This document shows positions 17,922-25,594 of a DNA stretch of 64,000 nt, piece after piece. The notes under the pieces are model-generated. The model made no database searches. It worked only from the letters and a program-made list of their open reading frames with translations, and was not told where the DNA came from. Source of the stretch: Pseudomonas sp. G2-4 (lineage in GTDB: Bacteria; Pseudomonadota; Gammaproteobacteria; Pseudomonadales; Pseudomonadaceae). Both the position numbers and the translations under genes were made by a program. The stretch spans positions 2,604,001 through 2,668,000 of the forward strand of contig NZ_CP125957.1 of the NCBI RefSeq assembly GCF_030064125.1, in the 5' to 3' direction. The stretch's first letter is position 1. Each line of letters opens with the position of its first letter.

Positions 17922-18674
17922 TCACTGCTCAGTGTGACGATGGCAACCGGTGACCTTTTGCTTGAGACCGGGCAGGTCGAGAATCGTCACATTGCGTCCA
18001 CGCATATCCACCAGGTCCTCCTGACGTAGGTGGGCGATGCTTCGACAGATGGTTTCCAGGCGCAAGCCCAGGTAGGAGCCGATGGCTTTGCGACCCATGC
18101 GCAACACAAAATTCTTGGAGGAATAGCCGCGCATGTTAAGCCGTTGTGACAGGTTCAAGATGAATGCCGCCAGGCGTTCATCGGCATTCATGTTGCCCAG
18201 CAATAGCAACATGTCGTGGTCGCGTACGATCTCCTGGCTAAGGAGTTTATTGAGGTTGTGCTGCAACGATGGCAAGTCGTGGGCAAGTTTCTCCAATAGG
18301 CTGAACGGCAGCGGGCAGACTTCGCTGTCTTCCAGGGCTATCGCATTACAGGCGTAATGATCGTTACTGATAGCGTCCAAGCCGAGCATTTCGCCTTGCA
18401 TCTGGAACCCGGTGACCTGTTCGCGACCGTCCACCGACAAGATGCTGGTCTTGAAGAAGCCCAGCCGCACCGCATACAACGAGCGCAACGGATCGCCGGT
18501 GCGGTAAAGCACCGTCCCCTTTTTGACCTTCACCCGCTGGGCGATCAGGGTATCGAGACGCTCGACTTCACCGCACGTCAGCCCAATGGGCAGGCACAGT
18601 TCAAGCACGCTGCAACTGGAGCAAACGGATTTGAGGGTATGCACGCGCAACAGCTGGGAATTGGACTCCGCCAT
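17922..18674 (-). CDS. Crp/Fnr-family Fe-S oxygen sensor, Anr paralogue
   Basis: A 250-residue FNR-type regulator. Cys18, Cys21 and Cys27 (spacing 3 and 6, as C20/C23/C29 of E. coli FNR) plus Cys120 (FNR C122) can bind a [4Fe-4S] cluster. The cyclic-nucleotide-like fold (about 35-150) and a C-terminal winged helix (IGSYLGLRLETICRSIAHL) follow. In the recognition helix FNR's E-x-x-S-R becomes E-x-x-C-R, so target choice may differ from true Anr. It is more divergent in sequence than the housekeeping Anr. Genes around it carry FNR boxes, so it, or Anr itself, probably controls the island. GGAGG precedes the ATG. Oxygen sensing is inferred from the cysteine set. Confidence 0.88.
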   Translation of the reverse strand: MAESNSQLLRVHTLKSVCSSCSVLELCLPIGLTCGEVERLDTLIAQRVKVKKGTVLYRTGDPLRSLYAVRLGFFKTSILSVDGREQVTGFQMQGEMLGLDAISNDHYACNAIALEDSEVCPLPFSLLEKLAHDLPSLQHNLNKLLSQEIVRDHDMLLLLGNMNADERLAAFILNLSQRLNMRGYSSKNFVLRMGRKAIGSYLGLRLETICRSIAHLRQEDLVDMRGRNVTILDLPGLKQKVTGCHRHTEQ

Positions 18675-18921
18675 AGTGAAACCTCCTTTTGAAGCAATGT
18701 TAGAGGTTAAACGCGGTGAGCCTGTTTGATGAGTACCGACTGTCTATTGGCGCGCGGCTAGAGAAAAACCGCAGGGATAATGATTCGTCGCTTAGCGCGC
18801 ATTTGAAAATGGGCATAAGAGAGGTCGCGCTTCAGAATCCTCGACCCGCACCGACTCAGGTGGTATTGCTACAGTTCCTTGCAGCTGCGGGGATGTACTA
18901 CTACTGGCACGGAAATCGATC

Positions 18922-19692
18922 ATGACGAAAGGCTCTTCCTTCCAATCGCTCGGCTGTGCCGAGTGCCGCAACCATGAGGCGTTGGGGTTCGATTTCACCA
19001 TGGCCTTCCAGCCAATTTTCAACGTCCGAACGCGCGCGGCGTTTGCTTATGAGGCGCTGGTCAGAGGCCTCAATGGCGAGTCGGCGGGGTACATCCTGGG
19101 GCTGGTGAACGACAGCAATCGCTACCGATTCGACCAGGCTTGCCGGGTGAAGGCCATCGAAGAAGCCGCGAGGCTGGGCATCCTGGATATTCCGGACTGC
19201 TTGCTGAGTATCAATTTCCTGCCCAACGCCGTGTACCGGCCCGAAACCTGTATCAGGGCAACATTGGAAGCGGCGCGCCTGACCAATTTTCCGCCGGAAA
19301 GGCTCATGTTCGAAGTGACTGAAGGCGAGAGAGTGGACGACCCGGATCATCTCAAGTCTATTTTCGTGGAATACGAGCGCCAAGGTTTCACCACCGCCAT
19401 CGACGATTTTGGTTCTGGCTATTCGGGCCTCAACCTGCTGGCCATGTTCCAGCCGCAGGTGCTGAAGATTGATATGGCGCTGACCCGAGGCATTGATCAA
19501 GACTCGGTCAAGCAGGCGATCGTCGAAGGCATCATCCTGGTCGCCGGACGCTTGGGGATTCTGGTCATCGCCGAAGGTATCGAGACCCCTGAAGAAAGCT
19601 CGACGCTTTTAGGCATGGGTATTGATCTGATGCAGGGGTATTTGTACGCGCGGCCTGAGGTCGGTCGCCTTGCGGTGGGTAGCTTTGACTAG
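18922..19692 (+). CDS. EAL-domain protein, probable c-di-GMP phosphodiesterase
   Basis: An EAL domain fills most of the 256 residues. The catalytic set appears intact: YEALVRG, LSINFLPNA (Asn), FEVTEGE (two Glu), IDDFGSGYS (Asp-Asp), VLKIDM (Lys) and AEGIET (Glu). So c-di-GMP hydrolysis to pGpG in the cytoplasm is likely. There is no membrane segment; a short N-terminal leader has the cysteine pair G-C-A-E-C and could bind metal or sense redox. It stands alone between the FNR-family gene (divergent) and a DMT transporter (convergent). The ribosome binding site (GGAAA) is modest. Confidence 0.85.
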   Translation: MTKGSSFQSLGCAECRNHEALGFDFTMAFQPIFNVRTRAAFAYEALVRGLNGESAGYILGLVNDSNRYRFDQACRVKAIEEAARLGILDIPDCLLSINFLPNAVYRPETCIRATLEAARLTNFPPERLMFEVTEGERVDDPDHLKSIFVEYERQGFTTAIDDFGSGYSGLNLLAMFQPQVLKIDMALTRGIDQDSVKQAIVEGIILVAGRLGILVIAEGIETPEESSTLLGMGIDLMQGYLYARPEVGRLAVGSFD

Positions 19693-19735
19693 AAATCATG
19701 GGGTTGTCGGTGAAAGTGATTTCACTTTGTGCGTT

Positions 19736-20719
19736 TCAGTCATGACATGGGCCGGCGGCACAAGCGCTTTTATCAGGGACAGTGGACGTCAGAATAATAC
19801 GAACAGCCATCACCACACCCACAAGCACACCCGCAAGACCTGCTGCCTCTGGAAGTGTTGGCAGTCGGTGATGAAACAACAAGCCCAGTAGCGTGGCGAA
19901 TAGCGACTCCAGGGATATCAGCTGCCCGGAAAGCACCATGGGCAGGCGACGGGACGCTGCGTTCCACGCCCAGGCCCCGACGACCGACGACATCAGGGCG
20001 ATAGCTAAACCCCAGGCGTACAGATGTCCCGCCAGGGAAATTCCGAAGCCCAGGCTTGGTAGCTTGAGGAGATCAAGTGCGTGCACCGCCGGCAAAAGAC
20101 ATAACGCTCCTATCCCAGCACCGACCATCATCAGACCGGTCCAGGCACCTGATGTCTCGGCCGGGAGATTGTCCAGGGCGCCCTGGTTCAACCAACTGAA
20201 CACGAGCCACAAGAGTACGGCACCGATCGAGAAAATTACGCCTGTCAGCCACGAACCATGGTCGTTCAGGGGCTGATGGATGCTGCTGATGTTCGACAGC
20301 AATAGCCCGCCCGTTAAAAAAACCAGCGGTATCGCCAGCCTTCGCCATTGAAGGGTTTTGTTCGTGGCATTGCCGAGCAGGGCCTGCAAGACCGGCACCA
20401 TGCCAATAAACGCCGGCGTCAGCACCGGCCCGGCAAAGATGACGCCTGCGGCAATACAGCTGCTGTAACCCAGGTATCCGATGACACCCAGGCTTGCACC
20501 AAGCACCTGCTGATCGCCGCGCAAGAGCCGAAGCTGGGCTCGACAGAACATCATGACACCCACGCCCAGCGCACCGGCAATCAAAAACCGTATGACCATC
20601 AAGTCGTAGATCGTGTAGTCACCCGTGACGTAAGGCGCAATGAAATTCAACGCCCAGCTCAGCGTAGCGACGACGGCAAGGCTGACTCCGGCGAGGGTGT
20701 TCGAGTGAGGGGTGGGCAT
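19736..20719 (-). CDS. DMT/EamA-family transporter
   Basis: A 327-residue inner membrane protein with about ten hydrophobic helices in two EamA repeats; the first begins SLAVVATLSWALNFIAPYVTG. Members export amino acids, nucleosides or drugs, and the substrate cannot be read from sequence. It is divergent from a LysR regulator 93 bases away, the usual layout for regulation of one by the other. Confidence 0.85.
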   Translation of the reverse strand: MPTPHSNTLAGVSLAVVATLSWALNFIAPYVTGDYTIYDLMVIRFLIAGALGVGVMMFCRAQLRLLRGDQQVLGASLGVIGYLGYSSCIAAGVIFAGPVLTPAFIGMVPVLQALLGNATNKTLQWRRLAIPLVFLTGGLLLSNISSIHQPLNDHGSWLTGVIFSIGAVLLWLVFSWLNQGALDNLPAETSGAWTGLMMVGAGIGALCLLPAVHALDLLKLPSLGFGISLAGHLYAWGLAIALMSSVVGAWAWNAASRRLPMVLSGQLISLESLFATLLGLLFHHRLPTLPEAAGLAGVLVGVVMAVRIILTSTVPDKSACAAGPCHD

Positions 20720-20812
20720 TCATTTACATCCATAAGGCATTCAACCTATGTTGCCGAGTGTCGCGGCTATGCTACAAACGAGTTCTCGGCCCTGGATGCA
20801 TTACCCCTGATT

Positions 20813-21715
20813 ATGAATACCCTTGGAAAGTCATTGCCGCCGCTGGCCAGTCTGCTGCCCTTCGAAGCGGCTGCGCGGTTGGAGAGTTTCTCCAAAGCCG
20901 CCGAGGAACTGCACATCACCCAAGCGGCGGTCAGTAGGCAGATCCGAGGGCTTGAAGAGGATTTGGGACTGAAGCTTTTCTGCCGCCGTAACCGCGCTGT
21001 CTTCCTGACACAGGAAGGGCGCGAGTTAGGCCGTGTGGTGAGCACGGCGTTGCAAAGTATCAGCGACAGCGCCGTCACCCTTCGCCAATCGCCGGCTAAA
21101 AACCGCGTCGTGTTGCTGTGCCAATTGTGCGAAGCGTTCTACTGGCCGCGCCTTTCGACCTTTCACCAGCGCTACCCGGAAATCGAGATCCAGGTGGCTA
21201 CATCCACCAGGCCCTTGACTGAGTTCAGGGAGCATTTCGACGTGGCGCTCCAAAGCACGGGGCGGCCCAGCGGTGCGCATATCCTGGCGTTTACTGCGGC
21301 TGATGAAGTGTTTCCTGTGTGCAGTCCGCATTACTTGCGTACCCCCAAGCGGCTGCCAGTCAGTGCCCTGCAATCCCACACCCTGCTGCACTATCGCGCC
21401 ACGCCACCGCACTGGATGCAGTGGGATGGCTGGCTACAGGCGTTTGGGCAGCCATTGGATGGCGCTTCCCAGGGCAGGGTGTTCGATAGCTACCCGTTGA
21501 TGCTTCAGGCGGCAGTCGAGGGGCATGGCATTGCGCTGGGGTGGGAACGAACCGCCGCAAGGCTCATTGAAAGCGGCGCCTTAGTGAGACCTTGCGCAGA
21601 AAGTGTCCCCTTGCCGGACGCAATCTCTGTTTTCAGGCGGCCGGGTGGGGAAGGTCGGGTCGAGGTGAGTGCGCTGATCGATTGGCTTGAAAATGAATTG
21701 CGAGTTGATAGCTGA
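20813..21715 (+). CDS. LysR-family regulator (GcvA-like)
   Basis: A 300-residue regulator. The winged helix-turn-helix (about 10-70) contains FEAAARLESFSKAAEELHITQAAVSRQI and is followed by the LysR effector domain with DVALQSTGRPSG and VFPVCSPHY. The frame stays open more than 150 codons upstream, but only as the antisense of the DMT gene; the ATG at 20813 gives the standard N-terminus. It probably controls the divergent transporter. Confidence 0.88.
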   Translation: MNTLGKSLPPLASLLPFEAAARLESFSKAAEELHITQAAVSRQIRGLEEDLGLKLFCRRNRAVFLTQEGRELGRVVSTALQSISDSAVTLRQSPAKNRVVLLCQLCEAFYWPRLSTFHQRYPEIEIQVATSTRPLTEFREHFDVALQSTGRPSGAHILAFTAADEVFPVCSPHYLRTPKRLPVSALQSHTLLHYRATPPHWMQWDGWLQAFGQPLDGASQGRVFDSYPLMLQAAVEGHGIALGWERTAARLIESGALVRPCAESVPLPDAISVFRRPGGEGRVEVSALIDWLENELRVDS

Positions 21716-21747
21716 AGGCGCGTTCGACTGTCCTTTTTTGCCAATCG

Positions 21748-22362
21748 TTATTCAATCTGTGAAGTGGCCGCCTCTGCAGTAATGGCAGCCCGGACGCTGG
21801 GGCGCGCCTCGATTCGCGCCATGAATGCCGTCAGCACGGGCCAGTTTTCGATATCGATATTGAAGAACGGCAACCATTTGAGAACAGTGAACAAGTAACC
21901 GTCGGCCAGGCCAAAGGTGCCCATCAGGTAGTCTTGCTTCTCAAGGGCCAGGGTCAGGTAGTCAAAGCGCTTGAACAGTTTTTGTTTGAAGATTGTCTTG
22001 GTCGACTCCGGTATATCGGCGTTGAACAGTGGCGCACAACCGCTGTGAATCTCCGTCGAAATGAAGTTCAGCCACTCCTGGAGACGAACCCGTTCCCAGG
22101 TGCCATGGGCCGGCGCCAATGCGTTACCTGGGACAAGATCGGCCAGGTACTGAACGATGGCAGGCCCCTCGGTCAGCACCTTGCCGTTGTCCAGCATCAA
22201 GGCGGCGACGTAGCCTTTGGGGTTGATGTCCAGGAAGTTCAGCCCGTCAGCGGTTCGCTTGGTCTGGTTGTTGACCCGGACCAATTCAAAGGCGATGCCC
22301 AGTTCTCGTAGCACGATGTGTGGGGACAATGAACAGGTCATGGGGGCAAAGTACAGTTTCAT
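21748..22362 (-). CDS. Glutathione S-transferase, beta-class-like
   Basis: A GST of 204 residues. The N-terminal thioredoxin-like domain begins MKLYFAPMTCSLSPHI with a cysteine at position 10 as in bacterial beta-class enzymes. NPKGYVAALMLDNGKVLTEGPAIVQYL forms the glutathione-binding region, and an all-helical C-terminal domain follows. AGGAG lies just upstream of the ATG at 22362. It is divergent from a LysR gene. Confidence 0.9.
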   Translation of the reverse strand: MKLYFAPMTCSLSPHIVLRELGIAFELVRVNNQTKRTADGLNFLDINPKGYVAALMLDNGKVLTEGPAIVQYLADLVPGNALAPAHGTWERVRLQEWLNFISTEIHSGCAPLFNADIPESTKTIFKQKLFKRFDYLTLALEKQDYLMGTFGLADGYLFTVLKWLPFFNIDIENWPVLTAFMARIEARPSVRAAITAEAATSQIE

Positions 22363-22504
22363 GGGGCTCCTTGGATCTCGATGCATTTCCGATGGCGGAC
22401 CGTTGTTTGGTTGCGGCGCTAGAATCCGTCAGAGCGGGTGACTTTCGCAAAGGACTTATTGAGTGCTAGCGTATGACAAAATCTCATGAGTGCCGCGAAG
22501 TCAT

Positions 22505-23425
22505 ATGGCTGCCAGAATCCCTTCCCTTAATGGTTTGAAAGCGTTCGAGTCGGCTGCTCGACACATGAGTTTTACCAAGGCCGCCGAGGAGTTGAATGTC
22601 ACGCAAACAGCCATCAGCCATCAAATTCGCCGGCTCGAAGATGAGCTGGGCGTTCGGCTGTTCTTGCGACTCAAGGACGGCCTGGCCCTGACAAGTGAAG
22701 GCCAGGCATATGTGCCCGGAATACGCTCGGCCTTCCATGAGATTTGGTATGCCACTGAACAGCTGCTGGAAACCTGCAATAACAGCATATTGACGATCAG
22801 TACCCTGGTTTCTTTTGCCTCCAAATGGTTGTTGCCTCGACTGGCGTCTTTCCAGGAGGCATTTCCCGGTATTGACGTGCGCGTGACGGCGTCCACCGAA
22901 TTGGTGGACTTGCGTAAGGGGGGAGTTGACGCGGCGATTCGTTACGGTTTTGGCGACTGGAAGGGTTTGCGCGCTGATTGGTTAATGTCCGATGACATTT
23001 TTCCCGTGTGCAGCCCCAGGTTATTGGAAGGTCCCAGCGCGTTGAAAAACCCGGCTGATTTGGCCAGTCAAACATTGCTTCAGGTCAGTGGCATGACCAG
23101 TAACGACTGGAGCGATTGGTTGAGTGCCGCAGGACAACCGAAACAATTGGCCGAAGGCTCACGGCTGACGTTTGACCTTGCCATGATGGCCGTACAGGCT
23201 GCCGTCGACGGTTTGGGTGTCTGCATTGGACGCTCGAGCTACGTCGATGATGATCTGAAAGCGGGACGGTTGGTGGCACCGTTTAACCTGAGCTTGCAAT
23301 CTGATCTCGGCTTCTATCTCGTGACGCCGCTTGAACTGGCCCACTCGAAAAAAGTGGAGGCGTTCAGAACCTGGTTGATGGATCTGGTGAATCACTCGGA
23401 CACACCAACATCAATGAAGTGCTAG
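22505..23425 (+). CDS. LysR-family regulator (GcvA-like)
   Basis: About 306 residues. The N-terminal helix-turn-helix is FESAARHMSFTKAAEELNVTQTAISHQIRRLEDELG, followed by an effector-binding domain with DLRKGGVDAAIRYGFGDW and DIFPVCSPRL. ATG 22505 gives the family N-terminus; a GTG five codons upstream is also possible. It is divergent from the GST gene 142 bases away and probably regulates it. Its stop overlaps that of the convergent EamA gene by four bases. Confidence 0.87.
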   Translation: MAARIPSLNGLKAFESAARHMSFTKAAEELNVTQTAISHQIRRLEDELGVRLFLRLKDGLALTSEGQAYVPGIRSAFHEIWYATEQLLETCNNSILTISTLVSFASKWLLPRLASFQEAFPGIDVRVTASTELVDLRKGGVDAAIRYGFGDWKGLRADWLMSDDIFPVCSPRLLEGPSALKNPADLASQTLLQVSGMTSNDWSDWLSAAGQPKQLAEGSRLTFDLAMMAVQAAVDGLGVCIGRSSYVDDDLKAGRLVAPFNLSLQSDLGFYLVTPLELAHSKKVEAFRTWLMDLVNHSDTPTSMKC

Positions 23426-24384
23426 GCCGATTCGAGTGAACCTGCCTCTCGCCGCTGAACCTGCCGGGCTTCCGTGCGCACGACAATCCAGATTCCGACG
23501 CCGGATACCGCCATGCCCGCTGCCATTTGCCATGACAGCGGTTCGTTGAACATGGCCCACGCCCAGAGCATCGTAATGGGCGGGCTGAGGTACAAGACGC
23601 TGGCGACTCGGGTGGCTGTCGTGCGACGCAGGCACAGCCAATAGAGTCCATATCCGCCGATCGTGGACAATCCCGCCGTCCACAAGACGCTCAATGCAAA
23701 ACCGCTACTGGGTATCGGTGCCAGGCTGCCCTGGCTTCCCTCGATCAGGGCGAACGCGAAGCCTGACACGCAGCATTGCAGCCACAGGTTGGGCAGCAGG
23801 CCCAGGGATTGCGCGGGTGGCAGATACTTTTGCCACAGTGTCGCGACGGCGAGCGAAAGCATCCCCAGCAACGGCAGGCCATAGGCCCACAAAGGCGCGT
23901 CGCCCCACGCCAGCGCGCCATGGGTCACCCATGCAACACCGAGCAGGCCGATGACCAATCCTGCCCAGATCTGCCAGGCCAAGCGTTGCCCAAGTACACC
24001 TGCCGCCAACAGTGCCAGGCCCATCGGCAGCAGGTCAGCGAAAAGCGCGGCAAGGCCGGCGGGCACTCCCAGGGCGATGCCTTGGGTGATCCCCGCCAAG
24101 TAGCCAGCCATCGCCAGGAGGCCGATGCCGGCATTTTTCAGCAGTACCGAAAACGACGTGCGCCGCAGTTGCTTGGCCACGAAGGGAAACAGCACGAGCG
24201 TGACCACGACGCAGCGCCAGAACACCACCAGCATCGCGGGCGCGTAATCGAGGGAGAACCGCGCGCCGATGAATCCGGAGCTCCAGGTCAGCAGCAATGC
24301 GGCCTCAAGCAAGGGCAGTGCAATGACCGGGCACCAGCGAGGGCGAGCGAGGGAAGGGCAGGAAATCGATTTGGTCGGATTCAT
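23422..24384 (-). CDS. EamA/DMT-family transporter
   Basis: A 320-residue, ten-helix DMT protein with two EamA repeats. The N-terminal repeat begins LLEAALLLTWSSGFIGARFSLDYAPAM, the usual RhaT/EamA opening. It is divergent from a third LysR gene 74 bases away and ends convergently with the second. The substrate is unknown. Confidence 0.85.
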   Translation of the reverse strand: MNPTKSISCPSLARPRWCPVIALPLLEAALLLTWSSGFIGARFSLDYAPAMLVVFWRCVVVTLVLFPFVAKQLRRTSFSVLLKNAGIGLLAMAGYLAGITQGIALGVPAGLAALFADLLPMGLALLAAGVLGQRLAWQIWAGLVIGLLGVAWVTHGALAWGDAPLWAYGLPLLGMLSLAVATLWQKYLPPAQSLGLLPNLWLQCCVSGFAFALIEGSQGSLAPIPSSGFALSVLWTAGLSTIGGYGLYWLCLRRTTATRVASVLYLSPPITMLWAWAMFNEPLSWQMAAGMAVSGVGIWIVVRTEARQVQRREAGSLESA

Positions 24385-24458
24385 GACCCCAGACTACGAA
24401 AGCCGCGTAATCTAATAAATCAAAATTGATTGCATCACTCATTCACGAAGACTGAATC

Positions 24459-25313
24459 ATGACGGCCATCCTCGATATCGACCTGATCCGTACTTTTCAT
24501 GCCGTGGCGCGAATCGGAAAATTCAGTGCGGCGGCAGAACAGCTGCACAAAAGCCCGGCGGCGGTGAGCGTGCACATCCAGCGGCTGGAAGCGGTGGCCG
24601 GCGGACGTTTGCTCAACCGCGATAATCAGTCGGTTTCCCTGACCGCCCTCGGCAAACGCTTGCTCGTGTCGACGATGGAGCTGCTGAGCACCCATGATCG
24701 GGTGCTGGCCGATCTGCACGGAACCCGTCTGGCGGGACGCATCACCTTGGGGGTGCCGGATGAATACGCCGACCATGTCATCCGCGACATCCTCCCGACC
24801 TTCGCGGCCGCGTGGCCAAACGTGGTGCTGGAGCTCAAGACCGCGCCAAGCTATGCGCTGCGTGACCTGGTCCAGTGCGGGAAACTCCAGGCAGCGATCA
24901 TTGCCCAGCCCAAGGACGCGCCCGATGCCGGGGCGCAAGTGCTGGTGTCCACCACGCCCGTCTGGGTTGGGCCGATCAATACATCGGTGGCTTCGATGGA
25001 CCCCTTGCCGCTGGCTGTGCATGCGGCGCAGTGTCCTTATCGACAAGCGATGATGGCGTCGCTGAGGCACAGCGGCCGCCGCACCCGCATCGTCCTGGAA
25101 AGCCCTTCCACGCAAGCCGTCAAGGCTTGCGTGGAGGCGGGCCTGGCGATCAGCCTGATAGACCGCGCGCGGGTGACGGACCACATGCAGATCCTCGAAG
25201 ACCTGCCCGTCATTGCAGAGCACGAGGTGGTGTTCATGCGCTCCCAAGCGTCACACGCCGATGAAGCGGTGAACCTGCTTTCCCGTGCGATGCAACAGTA
25301 TTTTCGCCTGTAG
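24459..25313 (+). CDS. LysR-family regulator
   Basis: A 284-residue LysR protein. The DNA-binding domain starts DIDLIRTFHAVARIGKFSAAAEQLHKSPAAVS and the effector domain contains LGVPDEYADHVIRDILPTFAAAWP and ACVEAGLAISLIDRA. It is divergent from the EamA transporter and probably controls it. It is the third such pair in a row. Confidence 0.88.
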   Translation: MTAILDIDLIRTFHAVARIGKFSAAAEQLHKSPAAVSVHIQRLEAVAGGRLLNRDNQSVSLTALGKRLLVSTMELLSTHDRVLADLHGTRLAGRITLGVPDEYADHVIRDILPTFAAAWPNVVLELKTAPSYALRDLVQCGKLQAAIIAQPKDAPDAGAQVLVSTTPVWVGPINTSVASMDPLPLAVHAAQCPYRQAMMASLRHSGRRTRIVLESPSTQAVKACVEAGLAISLIDRARVTDHMQILEDLPVIAEHEVVFMRSQASHADEAVNLLSRAMQQYFRL

Positions 25314-25343
25314 CCAGGGTCAGAATGGTCCTGGCTTGGTGAC

Positions 25344-25544
25344 GTGGAACAGTTGCAGCGACACGAAACCCTTACCGCCGAATCGGTGAATGAGGTGCAC
25401 ATAAGATTGCTACAGGTGCCGGTCAACAGCCCTGTTGTGGTGATCGAGCGTCTGGCGAGGGATTACGCCGCCGGCACCTCCCTGGAGTGGCGATGCTCTC
25501 GCGGGCATGCCGAGCACTTCCGCTACAGCGTGGAAGTTCGCTGA
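25344..25544 (+). pseudogene. 3' remnant of a GntR/UTRA regulator
   Basis: From 25365 the translation ETLTAESVNEVH..RLL..VPVNSPVVVIERLARDYA matches the last 60 or so residues of the intact GntR regulator at 31625-32356 almost residue for residue. The DNA similarity continues about 50 bases past the stop (to about 25597), where both share GCGGCGAGTCGGTCG. The helix-turn-helix and most of the UTRA domain are missing, so it cannot be functional. The 25 bases before it (about 25338-25363) match the 3' region of the oprD gene at 27347-27372, so the remnant is a fused scrap of two neighbouring genes. Confidence 0.8.
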
Positions 25545-25594
25545 CGCGGCCCGGCTAGGGGCGTTCAGCGGCGAGTCGGTCGCCGCTGGCCTCT

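Noticed and set aside
18716..18925. 69-residue rightward ORF before the EAL gene
   Set aside because: GTG start without ribosome binding site, no recognised domain, and it overlaps the promoter region of both flanking genes.
20348..20812. 155-codon upstream extension of the LysR gene at 20813
   Set aside because: It is the antisense of the DMT transporter gene; LysR proteins begin at the helix-turn-helix encoded from 20813.
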